Counted from the first letter of the stretch, positions 24,601 to 31,536 are shown. The stretch: DNA of 64,000 bases from Serripes groenlandicus (GCA_031761405.1 JASEVX010000013.1:35760694-35824693); one strand, 5' to 3'. Translations and numbers: made by a program. The notes: a model not told the origin generated them from the letters alone.

Positions 24601-26762
24601 GACAAAAGAAGAAATTGCTCAGAACGAGCAATTTCTCCTTTTGACACAATGTTTTCCACTTTTAGTCATAGGTTATCCATTCAATTATAGAGATTTTCTA
24701 TTTTTTGACAAAATATATTCAAAGTTGTCTGCTGCAGAATTGTCGTATGGGGGAAAGGGTTAAATATTAAACCAAACCCAATGTCGTGATACTCAAGAGA
24801 ATCATCTCGATGAGTCCATTCTTTTAAGTACCCACAACATAGTGATTGGGAGTCAAATAAGGGTTTTAGAATTTGAAATTTGAGCACCCTATCTAGAGCT
24901 CTGCGTAAATACTCTAAAGAATCGTTTCAGCCAATGATGCTATGTTATGTTCACAAGCTTAACTGACAAACCGACATTGTAACTGCATGGCCTAATTTGT
25001 GTTCCTACAAAGGGCTGAAAAAGGTCTATATGGGAAGGAAGCCAGTTACCTTAGAAATAATGTTGTGAGGAGTAGTGTTGCAGGTACGCCGGTGAAAACA
25101 CATGGTTATGTGTACCTACCGGCTGCCATAATAGGAATAAACAATAGCGCTGCAGTGCAAACACCAACACCTGTCGACAAAGGGGCATTACTGAATAATC
25201 ATTAAAGCCAGAATTATGTTACTTGGTATGGACATGAGTTATGTTTCTAGGAACATGTGTACCAGGTTTCATTTGAAAATGTTGAAAGGTTTTTTCGAGT
25301 TACGAGGTAAGGTTCAAGTTTTGTGAAGACGCAGACGACAACGCCAAGGGTATCAAAATAGCCAGACTTTTTTACTTGGAAAAACATGGTTAGGTGAGCT
25401 GGCTGCCACAATAGGACTGAAAAACTGTTGAAATGGTATTAAAGTTCCAATCAATCAATGTCCACAAGTAATAGATCTCACATACCTTCTGTAGTAGAAT
25501 TCGAAACATTCATTGCAATAATGTTCCCCGTCTGACATATGATACCATCTAGAAGTATATCGGTTTCCTGCACACCTGACAAAAAAAGGGCCAAATTAGT
25601 GTGATAAATCATAAAGCCAGGAATTACATAGATATGTGAACTGGCAGCTGTGATAGAACTAATATACAGTTAAAAATGGCATTAAATTTTTTTATATTAA
25701 AATGGCATTTAACATCAGTCAATTGAACTATAAAACATATATATGCAAATAAATAATTCAGTATAAAACAAGCTTCTCTCTATTGCATGGTTGACTGATT
25801 GACTGATTTAAATTTAATGCCATTTCAACAATTTTTCAGTCATATCAGCTAGTAAATTCACCAACCTTTGTTTTCTAGCAGTATTCCATATATACTGTCA
25901 AGCCCATTGGTGGAAAGCCAATGAGGCTTATCGCATTGACTTTTGTTAAAAGTCAGAAAGAAAGTTGCACAAACTAGGGTTCCACCACACAATCCCTGGA
26001 TTGACAGCCGATGTGGCTAACAACTGAGCTACATGGGCTAGGCCTAGTTTGTTTAAAGATAAATTACATCAGAGCCCTAGATGAGTGGGTGCTCTTCAAT
26101 CCCTATTTGAACCCATATTGTGGGTACTGAAAAAAAAATTCACACCTGTACACAAGTTTGGCAACAATTTGGGTTATGATAGTATTGTCCAGTCCGGCTG
26201 AGATGATGCTTTTGAGTTCCACAACATAATAGGACTAAGAGATTAATTTAGTGTTAACCCTTTCTCACATTAAACAAATCTTAAGCAGACAACTTTGAAA
26301 ACATTTTTGCAAAAATATGGGACTATCTCTCAATTTTTTTCTGAGTACCCACATCATAGGGTTTGGTTTAATAGTGAGAGAGATATTGTTGCGAAAAAAG
26401 AAATGAATGTATACACCTTCTTATCTGGACTTATGTACGACTCATCTGCAGCAGATGGCTTTGAAAACAGCTGCATAAAAAATACATAAATTCACTATCT
26501 TAAATGCAAGTGTAATTATTAAACAGAGTTGAAACATGGAGGCAAAAGAATAAATTGCCAAAATGTTTTCAAATGAAGTCTGTTGCACAAAAGTTTCAAA
26601 TTGTGTCTGCATGTGGGAAGGGTTAACTTACATATTTGTAGCTCGAACACAGCAAATTGGAACATCCCCCAGACAAGTGCGGATTCCACATTTCCTTATC
26701 TTGTACACAGCTGGCTCGTCCGATTCCTCTACCTGTCTCTTACGTGTACCTGACTTACTCAT
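536..26762 (-). CDS. KDM1B: KDM1B (LSD2)-type lysine-specific histone demethylase, 15 exons in window, 3' end missing
   Basis: FAD-dependent amine oxidase that removes methyl groups from histone H3K4 in the nucleus. I chained 15 coding exons with GT/AG borders: 26632-26762, 25486-25575, 22646-22856, 21291-21332, 17714-17879, 16854-17044, 15580-15762, 13731-13805, 12890-13184, 11517-11575, 9691-9891, 6595-6669, 4509-4616, 1663-1791 and 536-658. All phases agree, giving 693 codons without a stop. Order seen: N-terminal Cys-rich zinc finger, CW-type zinc finger, linker, SWIRM domain, then an amine oxidase domain with the dinucleotide-binding glycines GAGISG. The C2H4C2-type finger plus CW plus SWIRM order is diagnostic of KDM1B rather than KDM1A. 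The vertebrate protein has about 820 residues, so roughly the last 120, including the C-terminal FAD-binding part, lie left of the window. A plausible acceptor at 26785-26786 implies an upstream non-coding exon. Assignment is from motif and exon-level resemblance, without a database search. Confidence 0.93.
908..1395. repeat. Tandem-core element P1, 5' part with about 3 monomers
   Basis: Starts AACAAGGGCCCAAGAGGGCC and holds about three 165-bp monomers that include GGCCATGTTTTT and AACATGGCTTGAAG. The 3' end is replaced by other sequence. Confidence 0.6.
1663..1791 (-). CDS. KDM1B: KDM1B exon 14
   Basis: 129 nt, 43 codons. Contains VQFSKRFWES, FGHVASS and RGLFDVFYD. Acceptor CCAG and donor GTAAGT. 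Confidence 0.93.
2085..2262 (+). mobile_element. SINE type C copy
   Basis: Carries the body GACTGACTGGCTGGTGTCAG, then ACCCAGGAAAG and the 3' end GCGTAAAACACCAAACAATC. The same body recurs at 13,212, 32,923, 34,756, 44,390 and 63,355. Confidence 0.7.
2699..2913. mobile_element. MITE-2 (TTAA, inverted repeats)
   Basis: Starts TTAACTCTTTCAGCGCC and ends GGCGCTGTAAGAGTTAA. A long internal palindrome (AGCATTGTTTGC, CAGGTGAGTCAGCTCGTAAC) is predicted to fold. A second copy lies at 11,217-11,430 in the opposite orientation. Confidence 0.75.
2935..3131. mobile_element. MITE-1 copy, diverged
   Basis: Starts AACCCTTTCCCTCATGTG, ends TGTGGGAAAGGCC and keeps the internal GTCGTCTGCTG block. The central hairpin is shortened. 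Confidence 0.65.
3673..3950 (-). mobile_element. SINE type B copy
   Basis: On the minus strand a tRNA-like head containing CTCAGTCGGTCAAGACGC is followed by a body with GGAAAAGCAGCC and a 3' end with TTTAACGGCGTT-like sequence. Diverged. Confidence 0.6.
4243..4416 (-). mobile_element. SINE type A copy, 5'-truncated, 14-bp target duplication
   Basis: Flanked by perfect direct repeats CATTCAGGTTTTAA (4229-4242 and 4417-4430). The tail is an AAAT repeat on the minus strand. The body shares GTTCACTTATTCATGATCCC with the copies at 23,538 and 62,994. Confidence 0.85.
4509..4616 (-). CDS. KDM1B: KDM1B exon 13
   Basis: 108 nt, 36 codons. Contains VLVTVPLEVLKQ and FHPPLSDSKK, typical of LSD-type amine oxidases. 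Acceptor TTTCAG at 4617, donor GTATAAC at 4508. Confidence 0.93.
4905..5540. repeat. Tandem-core element P2 with CAGA microsatellite core
   Basis: Starts AACTAGAGCTATCACTGAAG and ends ATACCCCCTCTTCTTCAAAG. The centre holds a GACC/CAGA/CGGA microsatellite at about 5126-5231. The same two ends bracket the large array at 18,410-20,545. Confidence 0.65.
5543..5817 (-). mobile_element. SINE type B copy, near full length
   Basis: The minus strand begins GGTAGCTCAGTCGGTAGCGA with a B-box-like stretch (tRNA-derived head) and ends with GCCGTGATATAACTG-type sequence and a GATT tail. Resembles molluscan tRNA-SINEs; the family name is not verified. Confidence 0.75.
6376..6591. mobile_element. MITE-1 copy abutting KDM1B exon 12 donor
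   Basis: Both halves are present (GACAATTCTGCAGCAGACGA ... ATGAGGGAAAGGGTTA). Its right terminus begins 3-4 nt after the exon 12 donor GT. Confidence 0.85.
6595..6669 (-). CDS. KDM1B: KDM1B exon 12
   Basis: 75 nt, 25 codons. Contains VCSIDYTEDSIIVET, the beta strands before the LVTVPL block. The donor GTATAACCC runs directly into a MITE terminus. Confidence 0.87.
6772..8195. repeat. Tandem-core element P1, about 7 monomers of 165 bp
   Basis: The 5' end is AACAAGAGGCCCAAGAGGGC. About seven monomers follow, marked by GGCGGCCAT at roughly 6850, 7013, 7181, 7345, 7510, 7678 and 7843. Then comes a GGACGGACGCACG stretch and the 3' hairpin CTGGCTTTCAGCCAG. The layout (conserved ends, internal tandem core) matches the bivalve 'pearl'-type elements, regarded as non-autonomous Helitron relatives; that link is inferred. 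Confidence 0.75.
8575..9335. repeat. Tandem-core element P3, about 3 monomers of 133 bp
   Basis: Monomers start GGTCATCTACTGGTCA near 8925, 9050 and 9187. The 3' end ATACCTCTCTTCTTCGAAGG resembles that of P2. It lies inside a KDM1B intron. Confidence 0.65.
9691..9891 (-). CDS. KDM1B: KDM1B exon 11 (amine oxidase, SNLEYACG block)
   Basis: 201 nt, 67 codons. Contains LLQFQMSNLEYACGNSL and GFQKIIEKLADGVDI, highly conserved in the LSD family substrate region. Acceptor TGTACAG and donor GTAAGG. Confidence 0.94.
10385..10628. repeat. Short element with inverted GCGGGGG ends
   Basis: Starts GGTCCCCCGCTTTGGGGG, runs through a GGTCAAGGTCACAAGGTC stretch and ends CATAAAGCGGGGGACAAT. Non-coding; probably a non-autonomous transposon. 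Confidence 0.5.
10856..11125. repeat. Dispersed repeat related to 25,080-25,390
   Basis: Shares with the 25-kb copy a block reading GGAACATGTGTACnnnGTTT and GACGACAACGCCnAGGGTATC. Non-coding. Confidence 0.55.
11217..11430. mobile_element. MITE-2 copy
   Basis: TTAACTCTTTCAGCGCC at the left and CAGCGCTGAAAGAGTTAA at the right, with the same internal palindrome as the 2.7-kb copy. Confidence 0.8.
11517..11575 (-). CDS. KDM1B: KDM1B exon 10 (short helical exon)
   Basis: 59 nt, too short for ordinary ORF calling. With the carried G it reads ESIKELHVQFKDESGIKFTK and restores frame between exons 9 and 11. Acceptor TTTTTTCAG, donor GTATG. Confidence 0.85.
11824..12450. mobile_element. Foldback element with about 190-bp inverted arms
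   Basis: The left arm (about 11824-12016, starting GCTCGAATTCGGGCTATAAT) is repeated inverted at about 12255-12450 (ending ATTATAGCCCGAATTGAGC), around a roughly 240-bp spacer. Its left edge coincides with the centre of a MITE-1 half (AAGGAGAAATTGCTC), so it probably inserted into that hairpin. Confidence 0.75.
12729..12866. mobile_element. MITE-1, left half
   Basis: Begins TTAACCCTTTCCCTCATATA and runs through the central hairpin to TTTTAGTCATG; the right half is absent. It ends about 20 bp from the KDM1B exon 9 donor. Confidence 0.75.
12890..13184 (-). CDS. KDM1B: KDM1B exon 9 (amine oxidase domain)
   Basis: 295 nt. Begins LVLEADKHIGGRI, the second FAD contact, and continues through CINNPMIVLCKQ and KRMQFHFDAILD. 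It ends in phase 1. MITE sequence starts about 20 bp past the donor. Confidence 0.92.
13212..13365 (-). mobile_element. SINE type C copy (inverted)
   Basis: Plus strand reads TGTTTTACACCGCTTTCAAC ... TTATATCATGATGC ... CTGACAACAGCCAGT, the complement of the type C body. Confidence 0.65.
13731..13805 (-). CDS. KDM1B: KDM1B exon 8 (FAD dinucleotide-binding motif)
   Basis: 75 nt, 25 codons. Encodes the Rossmann beta-alpha turn VIIIGAGISGISAAKQL, which binds the ADP part of FAD. Confidence 0.92.
13907..14131. mobile_element. MITE-1 copy, full length
   Basis: Both termini are present (ACCCTTTTCCTCATATAGAC and TATGTGGGAAAGGGTT), with the central hairpin GAAATTGCTCAGAACGAGCA. Confidence 0.85.
14301..14528. 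mobile_element. MITE-1 copy, full length
   Basis: TTTTAACCCTTTCCCTCATA at the left and ATGAGGGAAAGGGTTAAA at the right; opposite internal orientation to the 13.9-kb copy. Confidence 0.85.
14715..15185. repeat. Tandem-core element P1, about 2 monomers
   Basis: Monomers with AACATGGCTTGAAG and GGAACATT start near 14,720 and 14,885. The 3' part has GACGCACGACAC and an alternative end, CTCAGATGAGCTAACAAG. Confidence 0.55.
15580..15762 (-). CDS. KDM1B: KDM1B exon 7 (SWIRM core)
   Basis: 183 nt, 61 codons. Contains the SWIRM signature YLNIRGLSRIW followed by ILLYFTLRGYINHG and PFENIQK. Acceptor TTTACAG and donor GTAATA. Confidence 0.92.
15944..16590. repeat. Tandem-core element P4
   Basis: Starts AACAAGAGGCCCATCAGGGC and contains 2-3 tandem blocks of about 165 bp (AGCAATTTTGAC..TTTC, GGGCCATAATCCAG) near 16,040-16,390. 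Ends after GGACAGACAGACGGAC with CAATCTATAGACCAGAATTG. Confidence 0.6.
16854..17044 (-). CDS. KDM1B: KDM1B exon 6 (start of SWIRM)
   Basis: 191 nt. Contains YLEPFQD and an EEQLQFPDF block followed by VRNTIITLWNL, the first SWIRM helices. An acidic-Thr repeat (DTEDTED) is locally variable. Confidence 0.88.
17349..17707. repeat. Tandem-core type element remnant
   Basis: Contains AACAAGAGGGCCCAGGATCG, a second start-like AACAAGAGG..TAGAGGCC block near 17,446, and the 3' end GACAATAGCTCAGCTCCTGG. Non-coding. Confidence 0.5.
17714..17879 (-). CDS. KDM1B: KDM1B exon 5 (linker before SWIRM)
   Basis: 166 nt. Contains WAKDKYEWARKL and DSVGISPSDTS, matching the region between CW and SWIRM in KDM1B. 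It ends in phase 1 (G|AA). Confidence 0.88.
17971..18196. mobile_element. MITE-1 copy, full length
   Basis: TTAACCCTTTCCCTCATACG to ATGAGGGAAAGGGTTAA with TTAA at both ends. Confidence 0.88.
18410..20545. repeat. Tandem-core element P2 with higher-order (dimeric) array, about 6 dimers of 308 bp
   Basis: AAGTAACAAAGGGCAAT-type monomer starts lie near 18,683, 18,772, 18,932, 19,079, 19,240, 19,387, 19,546, 19,690, 19,853, 20,000, 20,156 and 20,304. Spacing alternates at about 147 and 160 bp. Two monomer types alternate: one with GATTATGCTCTACCATTG, the other with AATGTGTTGTATCATCC. Ends match the element at 4,905 (AACTAGAACTATCACTGA ... TATACCCCCTCTAAACTTCG). Confidence 0.85.
20715..20895 (-). 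mobile_element. SINE type B copy, truncated
   Basis: Plus strand has TGATTGACGTTTATTGCC, GGTTGCCAGTTCACCTACTC and CCAACTGGCTG, the complement of the type B body. The tRNA-like head is missing. Confidence 0.6.
21016..21272. mobile_element. MITE-3 copy with about 50-bp inverted ends
   Basis: Starts TGAGCCGTTCCACAAGAAAA and ends TATCTCGTGGAATGGCTCA. Internal GATCAGCCTAAGCATGACGC and its complement-like counterpart also pair. Other copies lie near 22,990-23,390, 28,872-29,085 and 30,054-30,306. Confidence 0.75.
21291..21332 (-). CDS. KDM1B: KDM1B exon 4 (short linker exon)
   Basis: 42 nt, 14 codons, including ACNAPEDF, which fits the last CW cysteine and following linker. Acceptor TTTATAG and donor GTGAGT. 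The exon is short, but both borders and phase fit its neighbours. Confidence 0.78.
21766..21920 (-). mobile_element. SINE type B fragment
   Basis: GATTGATTGGGGTTTAACGC, then TTACGGCGGCCAGTTCACC; the centre is deleted and the head is partial. Confidence 0.6.
22076..22348. mobile_element. MITE-1 copy with internal inverted duplication
   Basis: Termini TTAACCCTTTCCCTCATATA and TATGAGGGAAAAGGTTGA. The block AATTGAATAGACAACCTATA is followed directly by its inverse at 22,262-22,310, making this copy longer than its siblings. Confidence 0.8.
22430..22636. mobile_element. MITE-1 copy, diverged subfamily
   Basis: TTGAAAAGGGTGCAGATGCA at the left, central GAGAAATTGCTCATGATGAG hairpin, right end GTGGAAAAGGGTTAAA. 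The right end is 10 bp from the KDM1B exon 3 donor. Confidence 0.7.
22646..22856 (-). CDS. KDM1B: KDM1B exon 3 (CW-type zinc finger)
   Basis: 211 nt. It carries the YDSWKRIW segment and the start of the CW zinc finger, WAQCHKCEKWRQL. Acceptor TTTTCAG at 22857 and donor GTATTTC at 22645. A MITE end lies only 10 bp into the downstream intron. Confidence 0.92.
22987..23390. mobile_element. MITE-3 copy with about 150 bp extra
   Basis: Has GGCTGTTCCATGGGAAAACC at the left and TATCTCGTGGAACGGCTCAT at the right, with an additional internal stretch (about 23,085-23,270). Confidence 0.6.
23538..23748 (-). mobile_element. SINE type A copy, full length
   Basis: The minus strand starts CCGCTGTGGTCGAGTGGTTA, a tRNA-Ser/Leu-like A box, followed by the B-box-like GGTTCGATCCCCAG and the body to ATGCCGCTTTTAAC (plus). 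This is a SINE head, not a functional tRNA. Confidence 0.82.
23927..24149. mobile_element. MITE-1 copy
   Basis: TTAACCCTTTCCCTCATATA to ATGAGGGAAAGGGTTAA; one internal block is deleted compared with others. Confidence 0.85.
24536..24765. mobile_element. MITE-1 copy, full length
   Basis: TTAACCCTTTCCCTCATATA to ATGGGGGAAAGGGTTAA with a good central hairpin (GAAATTGCTCAGAACGAGCA). Confidence 0.88.
25080..25390. repeat. Dispersed repeat related to 10,856-11,125
   Basis: Shares GCGCTGCAGTGCAAACACCA-type start, the GGAACATGTGTACCAGGTTT block and GACGACAACGCCAAGGGTAT. Non-coding. Confidence 0.55.
25486..25575 (-). CDS. KDM1B: KDM1B exon 2 (N-terminal zinc finger)
   Basis: 90 nt, encoding the very conserved block with SRWYHMSDGEHYCNEC. 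Acceptor TCAG and donor GTATGTG. Phases join exon 1 (AT|G) and exon 3 (AG|T). Confidence 0.92.
25794..26034 (-). mobile_element. SINE type B copy
   Basis: TGATTTAAATTTAATGCC (plus) to AACAACTGAGCTACATGG, the complement of a tRNA-like head TAGCTCAGTTG. Confidence 0.65.
26632..26762 (-). CDS. KDM1B: KDM1B coding exon 1 (start codon; Cys-rich finger begins)
   Basis: The ATG is at 26762. 43 codons plus 2 nt follow, with a Lys/Arg-rich start and then CGIRTC and CC cysteines of the N-terminal zinc finger. The donor is GTAAG at 26631. A polypyrimidine tract and CAG acceptor end at 26785, so the exon probably begins at 26784 with a short 5' UTR. Confidence 0.85.
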
Positions 26763-26810
26763 TGGACTAGATTATATGCTGATCCTGATATGGTAAAAAA
26801 AATTGCATAA

Positions 26811-27030
26811 CCCTTTCCCACATGCAATAAATCTGCAGCAGACAACTTTGAAATTGTTAGAACCAAATTATAGAAAATCTCTAGAAATAATAGCATGATT
26901 ATTGAATAGAGTTGAAATCGTTGTTGCAAATGGAGAAATTGCTTGTTATAAGTAGTTGCTCCTTTTGCCACAACGATTTCAAATAACGTCTGCTGCAGAG
27001 GCGTCGGAAAGCTTCTCTATGTGGTAAACG
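26811..27030. mobile_element. MITE-1 copy, right neighbour shares TTAA
   Basis: ATAACCCTTTCCCACATGCA to ATGTGGTAAACGG. The TTAA at 27,032-27,035 is shared with the next copy, so the two elements abut. Confidence 0.75.
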
Positions 27031-27035
27031 GTTAA

Positions 27036-27258
27036 CCCTTTCCCTCATACGACAATTCTGCAGCAGACGACTTTAAACATATTTTGTCAAATAATGGAAA
27101 ATCTCTATAATTGAATGGATAACCTATGACTAAAAGTGGAAAACATTGTGACAAAAGGAGAGATTGCACGTTTTGTGCAATTTCTTCTTTTGTTACTATG
27201 TTTTAAAAAGCCATCTGCTGCAGAGGCGTCAGAAAGCATCTATATGAGGGAAAGGGTT
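27036..27258. mobile_element. MITE-1 copy abutting the previous one
   Basis: CCCTTTCCCTCATACGACAA to ATGAGGGAAAGGG, then TTAA. Confidence 0.85.
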
Positions 27259-27477
27259 AACAGATCTCTAGATAAGGGGCGTTTTGCAATACATTAATAC
27301 CGAAATTAAACACCAAACACTGACAGAAAGTCTGGAAGACAATTATTTTGAGTCACCACAACATAGGATTTTACGAATGCTATCAGAGATATCATGGAAG
27401 CAAGACCCGTTTACTCTTCCTCATCTAGGCTTTATAATTCATGGGTCTAGGTTAATTCTGTATCTTCTATTATCATT

Positions 27478-27706
27478 AACTCTTTCCCACATACAACAAA
27501 TCTGCAGCAGATTGACTTTGAAAACATAGTGAAAGAAACCTGAATAATCTCCATAAAAGATATCTGAAGTGTTAGATAGAGTTGAAAACATTGTGGAAAA
27601 AGAAGAAATTGCTCATTATGAGCAATTTCACCTTTGGCCACAATGTTTTCAAAATTCGTCTGCTGTTATTGCTTCAAAATGCATCTGCATGTGGGAAAGG
27701 GTTAAC
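27478..27706. mobile_element. MITE-1 copy
   Basis: TTAACTCTTTCCCACATACA to ATGTGGGAAAGGGTTAA; hairpin GAAATTGCTCATTATGAGCA. A solitary end (ATGAGGGAAAGGGTTAA) follows at 27,743-27,759. Confidence 0.75.
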
Positions 27707-27759
27707 TTATGGTCTGTACTCTTTTTCTTAGGTGATTTGTCTTATGAGGGAAAGGGTTA

Positions 27760-28870
27760 ACAAAGGGCATCATCAAAGTTTGGTACATTACAGCTTAACG
27801 ATTATTGCAGTAAACAGAATTCCAGTATTTTCTTTGTTGAATGCTCACTACCGGGTGTTGTAAGATTTGATCAAACCCATGACCTCACGCGCTAATGGCG
27901 GACGCTTTAACTTGATAGATATATCAAGATGTTATTGGTCATACGATAGTTGGGGCATATGAAGGGGACCGCATATGAAGTAATAACTGTAAGTTTGTTT
28001 ACATGTTGCACGAATTGAAGTTCGAACAGAAAAGAGTAGGCACATGCGTATCCGATTCCACTTTCAGTAAATTTACATCAATCATGGGGACTCTGTTCAC
28101 ACATTTATAAAAGTCAATACAAATCGTCATTTTATAACAATTTGAAGTCATTACTTTTCACGTTGTTTTAAGAAAATCGTAAACAAAACACATTCATGAT
28201 GAATCTGTTTACCATCTGTACTACGCATAAATTGATGACGTACATCGAAATGGTAAGGCGTTATGAACGATTCGTCAAAAAACAACTTCGTTATCGGGTT
28301 CATTCGCCTTAAAATCGTTCGCCGCCAAACAACTTTGGACTTAGAATAACAACACAGGTGAATTCATATGATGTAACAACCGAAAGTAGTAATATATGGG
28401 TTTCCTAATTGAATTTGAAAAATCTGGTAGCACCGCGATATTCGTCCAAACGCGATAGGCTATTCGTGAATAAAAGTGAATAAACCAGAGTTATAAAATA
28501 CTTTTATAAAAGGAAATCTAGATGAAGTTCGTTACAAGAAGATGTATACTGGCTGCAAGGCAAGCCGAAAGAGAATACACTAGCACACGGAAATGATCAG
28601 ACATAGAAAAGAGCCGGAGCGAGAAAAGAGTTCACGTATAAAGTAATGCCTACAGACTGAACATTGCTCATGACAAGACTGGATAATCACGTGCATTTAC
28701 GGACATAACACGAGTTACGATATGAGTACATCGACATGAAGACAAAACAAAATGTATCCTGTAACAGAAGTGAATGATTGACAGGGGCGTAGCTCCGTTT
28801 AGGCACTGTAGGCACGTGCCGACACGTTTTTCTCAAAATGCCCCAAAATGAAGCTGCGGCGATAGACATC
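27760..28870. other. No gene recognised; possible KDM1B 5' region
   Basis: Repeat-poor DNA between the last MITE and a MITE-3 copy. Around 27,880-27,905 the minus strand reads GCGTCCGCCATTAGCGCGTG, locally CpG-rich and with a GCCAT motif. This could be a promoter or non-coding first exon for KDM1B. Position and composition are the only evidence. Confidence 0.3.
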
Positions 28871-28871
28871 T

Positions 28872-29088
28872 TCGTAATGTATCGACCATATCAGCCTGCG
28901 CTATCCGCGCAGACTGATCCGGCCGACACATTCCGTCTTAGGGGGATAGATGTATAGAGTAGTGATTCCTGAAACAGAAAATCCACAGGAGGCGAAATGT
29001 GTAGGACTGTGTGGCATGCTTAGGCTGGTCCGGGTCGATACTTTACGCAGAGTCCACAATGTTGATTTTCTCACAAGACGGCCTACAC
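28872..29088. mobile_element. MITE-3 copy
   Basis: GTATCGACCATATCAGCCTG ... CGATACTTTACGCAGAGTCC; the internal inverted arrangement is like 21,016, but the left terminus is degraded. Confidence 0.6.
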
Positions 29089-29112
29089 ATTGATTATTGC
29101 AAAGCTACGCCC

Positions 29113-29345
29113 CTGATTGATTGATTGCGGTTTATCGCCGTTTTAAAAAAAAAATCAGTCATATCACGGTGGATTTTTCACCTAGGCCCCTCTCAGCTGT
29201 GTTCCGGCTTTCTCACACCTATACTCAACACAACGTTCTAGCAACGGACTGCTTTCCCACATAGACTGTAAACCCATTGATCAAAGACGAGTGATGCTTG
29301 TCGCACTGACTTGTCTGCTGGGGTTCGAACTCACAAACCCTCGAT
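29113..29345 (-). mobile_element. SINE type B copy
   Basis: GATTGATTGCGGTTTATCGC (plus), ATATCACGGTGGATTTTTCA, then CCCACATAGACTG and a degenerate head. Confidence 0.65.
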
Positions 29346-30053
29346 TGAAAATAATAAATTGTAATAAAAACCAATCAGCATTAGCAGCACCCATTAATTT
29401 AAAAGTACACAACAAGACTGGCAATGAGGACGTAATGTGATATACAGTGTACGCCTAAATAACACCCATGGCGATGTAACGGGAATTGGGTAAAGGTACA
29501 AATACCACTTCTACAGCCTTGTTTGAAATATTTCAGAGACAAAACAATGAAAGGAATAACCAGTGTTAAGCTTGACGGGAAAGTAACTGCAGATGATTAA
29601 TATGTCAATAGGCAAGAGCAAACCATTTAGCAGTGTCAGTCCCCCAAAAAGAAACATGCAAGTTAATAGGCAAATTGTAGAAAGTTACAACAAGGAATTT
29701 GAAAAACATATTGAAAAGAACCCGAACTTATCATTTATTTCAGTTCAATTAGTACATATATATGTTTTCCTTTTTATAAGGTCAGGGGTGTTACAGACTG
29801 CACGATTTCCAGGGATGATGGAAAACACCACTAGAAGGCTTTGAAGAATGTTCTGATTTCTTTTTGCAAATGCCAGTTATTTGTAAACTTGTAACAAGTA
29901 TAATTGGAAACTGACTCTTACCATAGTTTATTGTTTGACTAGAGCTTTAAATTATTTTCAATGGTACTTCAGTCCACCAAACATGTTTCTCCTGACTTTC
30001 TAGAAAAAATACTCCACACAATATTTTCCCCCAGGCAACTGGCTACCTTAATT
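29346..30053. other. No gene recognised
   Basis: An open stretch at 29,593-29,844 (+, 83 codons) has no recognisable domain and no clear splice context. A weak SINE B fragment lies at about 29,940-30,050. Confidence 0.4.
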
Positions 30054-30306
30054 TGAGCCGTTCCGCGAGAAACCCAACAGTATGTACTTTGCGTAAAGTA
30101 TCGACCCGGATCAGCTAAAGCATGCCGCGCAGGCTTACCCGGATAGACACTTTTCGCCTCCTGTGGATTTTATGTTTCAGGAAATCATTACTCTATACCT
30201 CTATCCCCCTGAGACGGAATGTGTCGGCGCGGACTGCGCAGGCTGATCTGGGTCGATACATTACGCAGAGACCATAATGTTGTTTTTATCGCGGGACTGC
30301 TCATTT
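30054..30306. mobile_element. MITE-3 copy
   Basis: TGAGCCGTTCCGCGAGAAAC to TATCGCGGGACTGCTCA. Confidence 0.72.
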
Positions 30307-30680
30307 GCTCAAAGGCTATTTAGCCCATTGTTGACAGGCGCTAGTAACGATGACGTTTGTCAATCATTGGACAGATTGAATGGACTGATGGATTTGTGAT
30401 AACTTATACAATCCTCTATTAAAAAAATGCAATATGAAAGCAATGGATGATTATTCAAGGACCCGGTATGATCCAGAGAACATTCAAATAGTGCCAATTA
30501 AATTAAAAAATAGCTTTAACGGAACCGTCAGACCAGCACCAAGACGGGTAATGATCTGGCTCAATGTATACATTTGAGACAAAGATGTAAACACTGTGCA
30601 TAAAGACTGAGAAAACTACTTTTTGACAAATATTTTCAAAAGTACCTTGTAAAAGATGTTTCAAGATTATGTGTCTATAT

Positions 30681-30878
30681 AACCCTTTTCCTCCTACAAC
30701 AAATTAGCAGCAGATGACTTTCAACATATTTTGTCATAAAATAGAAAATCTCTTTAAATGAATGGATAACCTATGACAAAAATGGAAAACATTGTGGCAA
30801 AAGAAGAAATTGCTCGTCTTGAGCAATTTCTTCTTTTGTCACTATGTTTTCAAAAAGCCGTCTGCTGCAGAGGCGTCA
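30681..30878. mobile_element. MITE-1 copy, right end lost
   Basis: AACCCTTTTCCTCCTACAAC through the central hairpin (GAAATTGCTCGTCTTGAGCA) to GCTGCAGAGGCGTCAG, then unrelated sequence. Confidence 0.75.
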
Positions 30879-31536
30879 GCAAAAAAAGAGAAATGTGTTC
30901 AGTTCTGTAGGATGAATACAAAATTCCCCATATCATTCATTTCCCTGATCAGAGGACTAGATACGGAGGAGTGAACTGGTCTTTTCCAATCCATATCTCC
31001 CTTATGACTACACTAAATCCTATGTTGTGGGTGCTTAAAAGAATCGTCTCACTTTTCTTTTGAGTACCCACAACATAGGGTTTGAGGGTCAAATAAGGAT
31101 TTTGGGATGTGAAATACTCTTCTTATATAGAGCTCTGTCTGATATCCTGCTTTAAATCACTTAATATTTAAGATTAAGAGTTTCACTTTAAGGAAAGGTT
31201 AAAGTTCAATTTTGATCAAAGGATAACAAAAAAAAATCTTTTAAAAATTGTTAATGTTCAGTTTCTCCTTTCTTTAAAATGATTTTAAATTATGTTCGCT
31301 TCAGAGTTATGAAACGTTGCCTGCATTAGAGAAAGAAATCTACTATCAATGTGTGAACATGTCTACAAACTGACAATTGGATTTGAAGAAACAGATTACA
31401 TTGAACTTACAAAAAAGGCAATACGTGTAACTGTAACTTAAAGTAATGTTGTTTCTGAATCACCTGTTGCGTCTCATTGTTTATCATTGAAGTAGCATTA
31501 ATCACTTTTAAAGCAGAAACATTACAATAGACTATC

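Noticed and set aside
29593..29844. 83-codon frame as a host exon
   Set aside because: No recognisable domain and no convincing splice sites.
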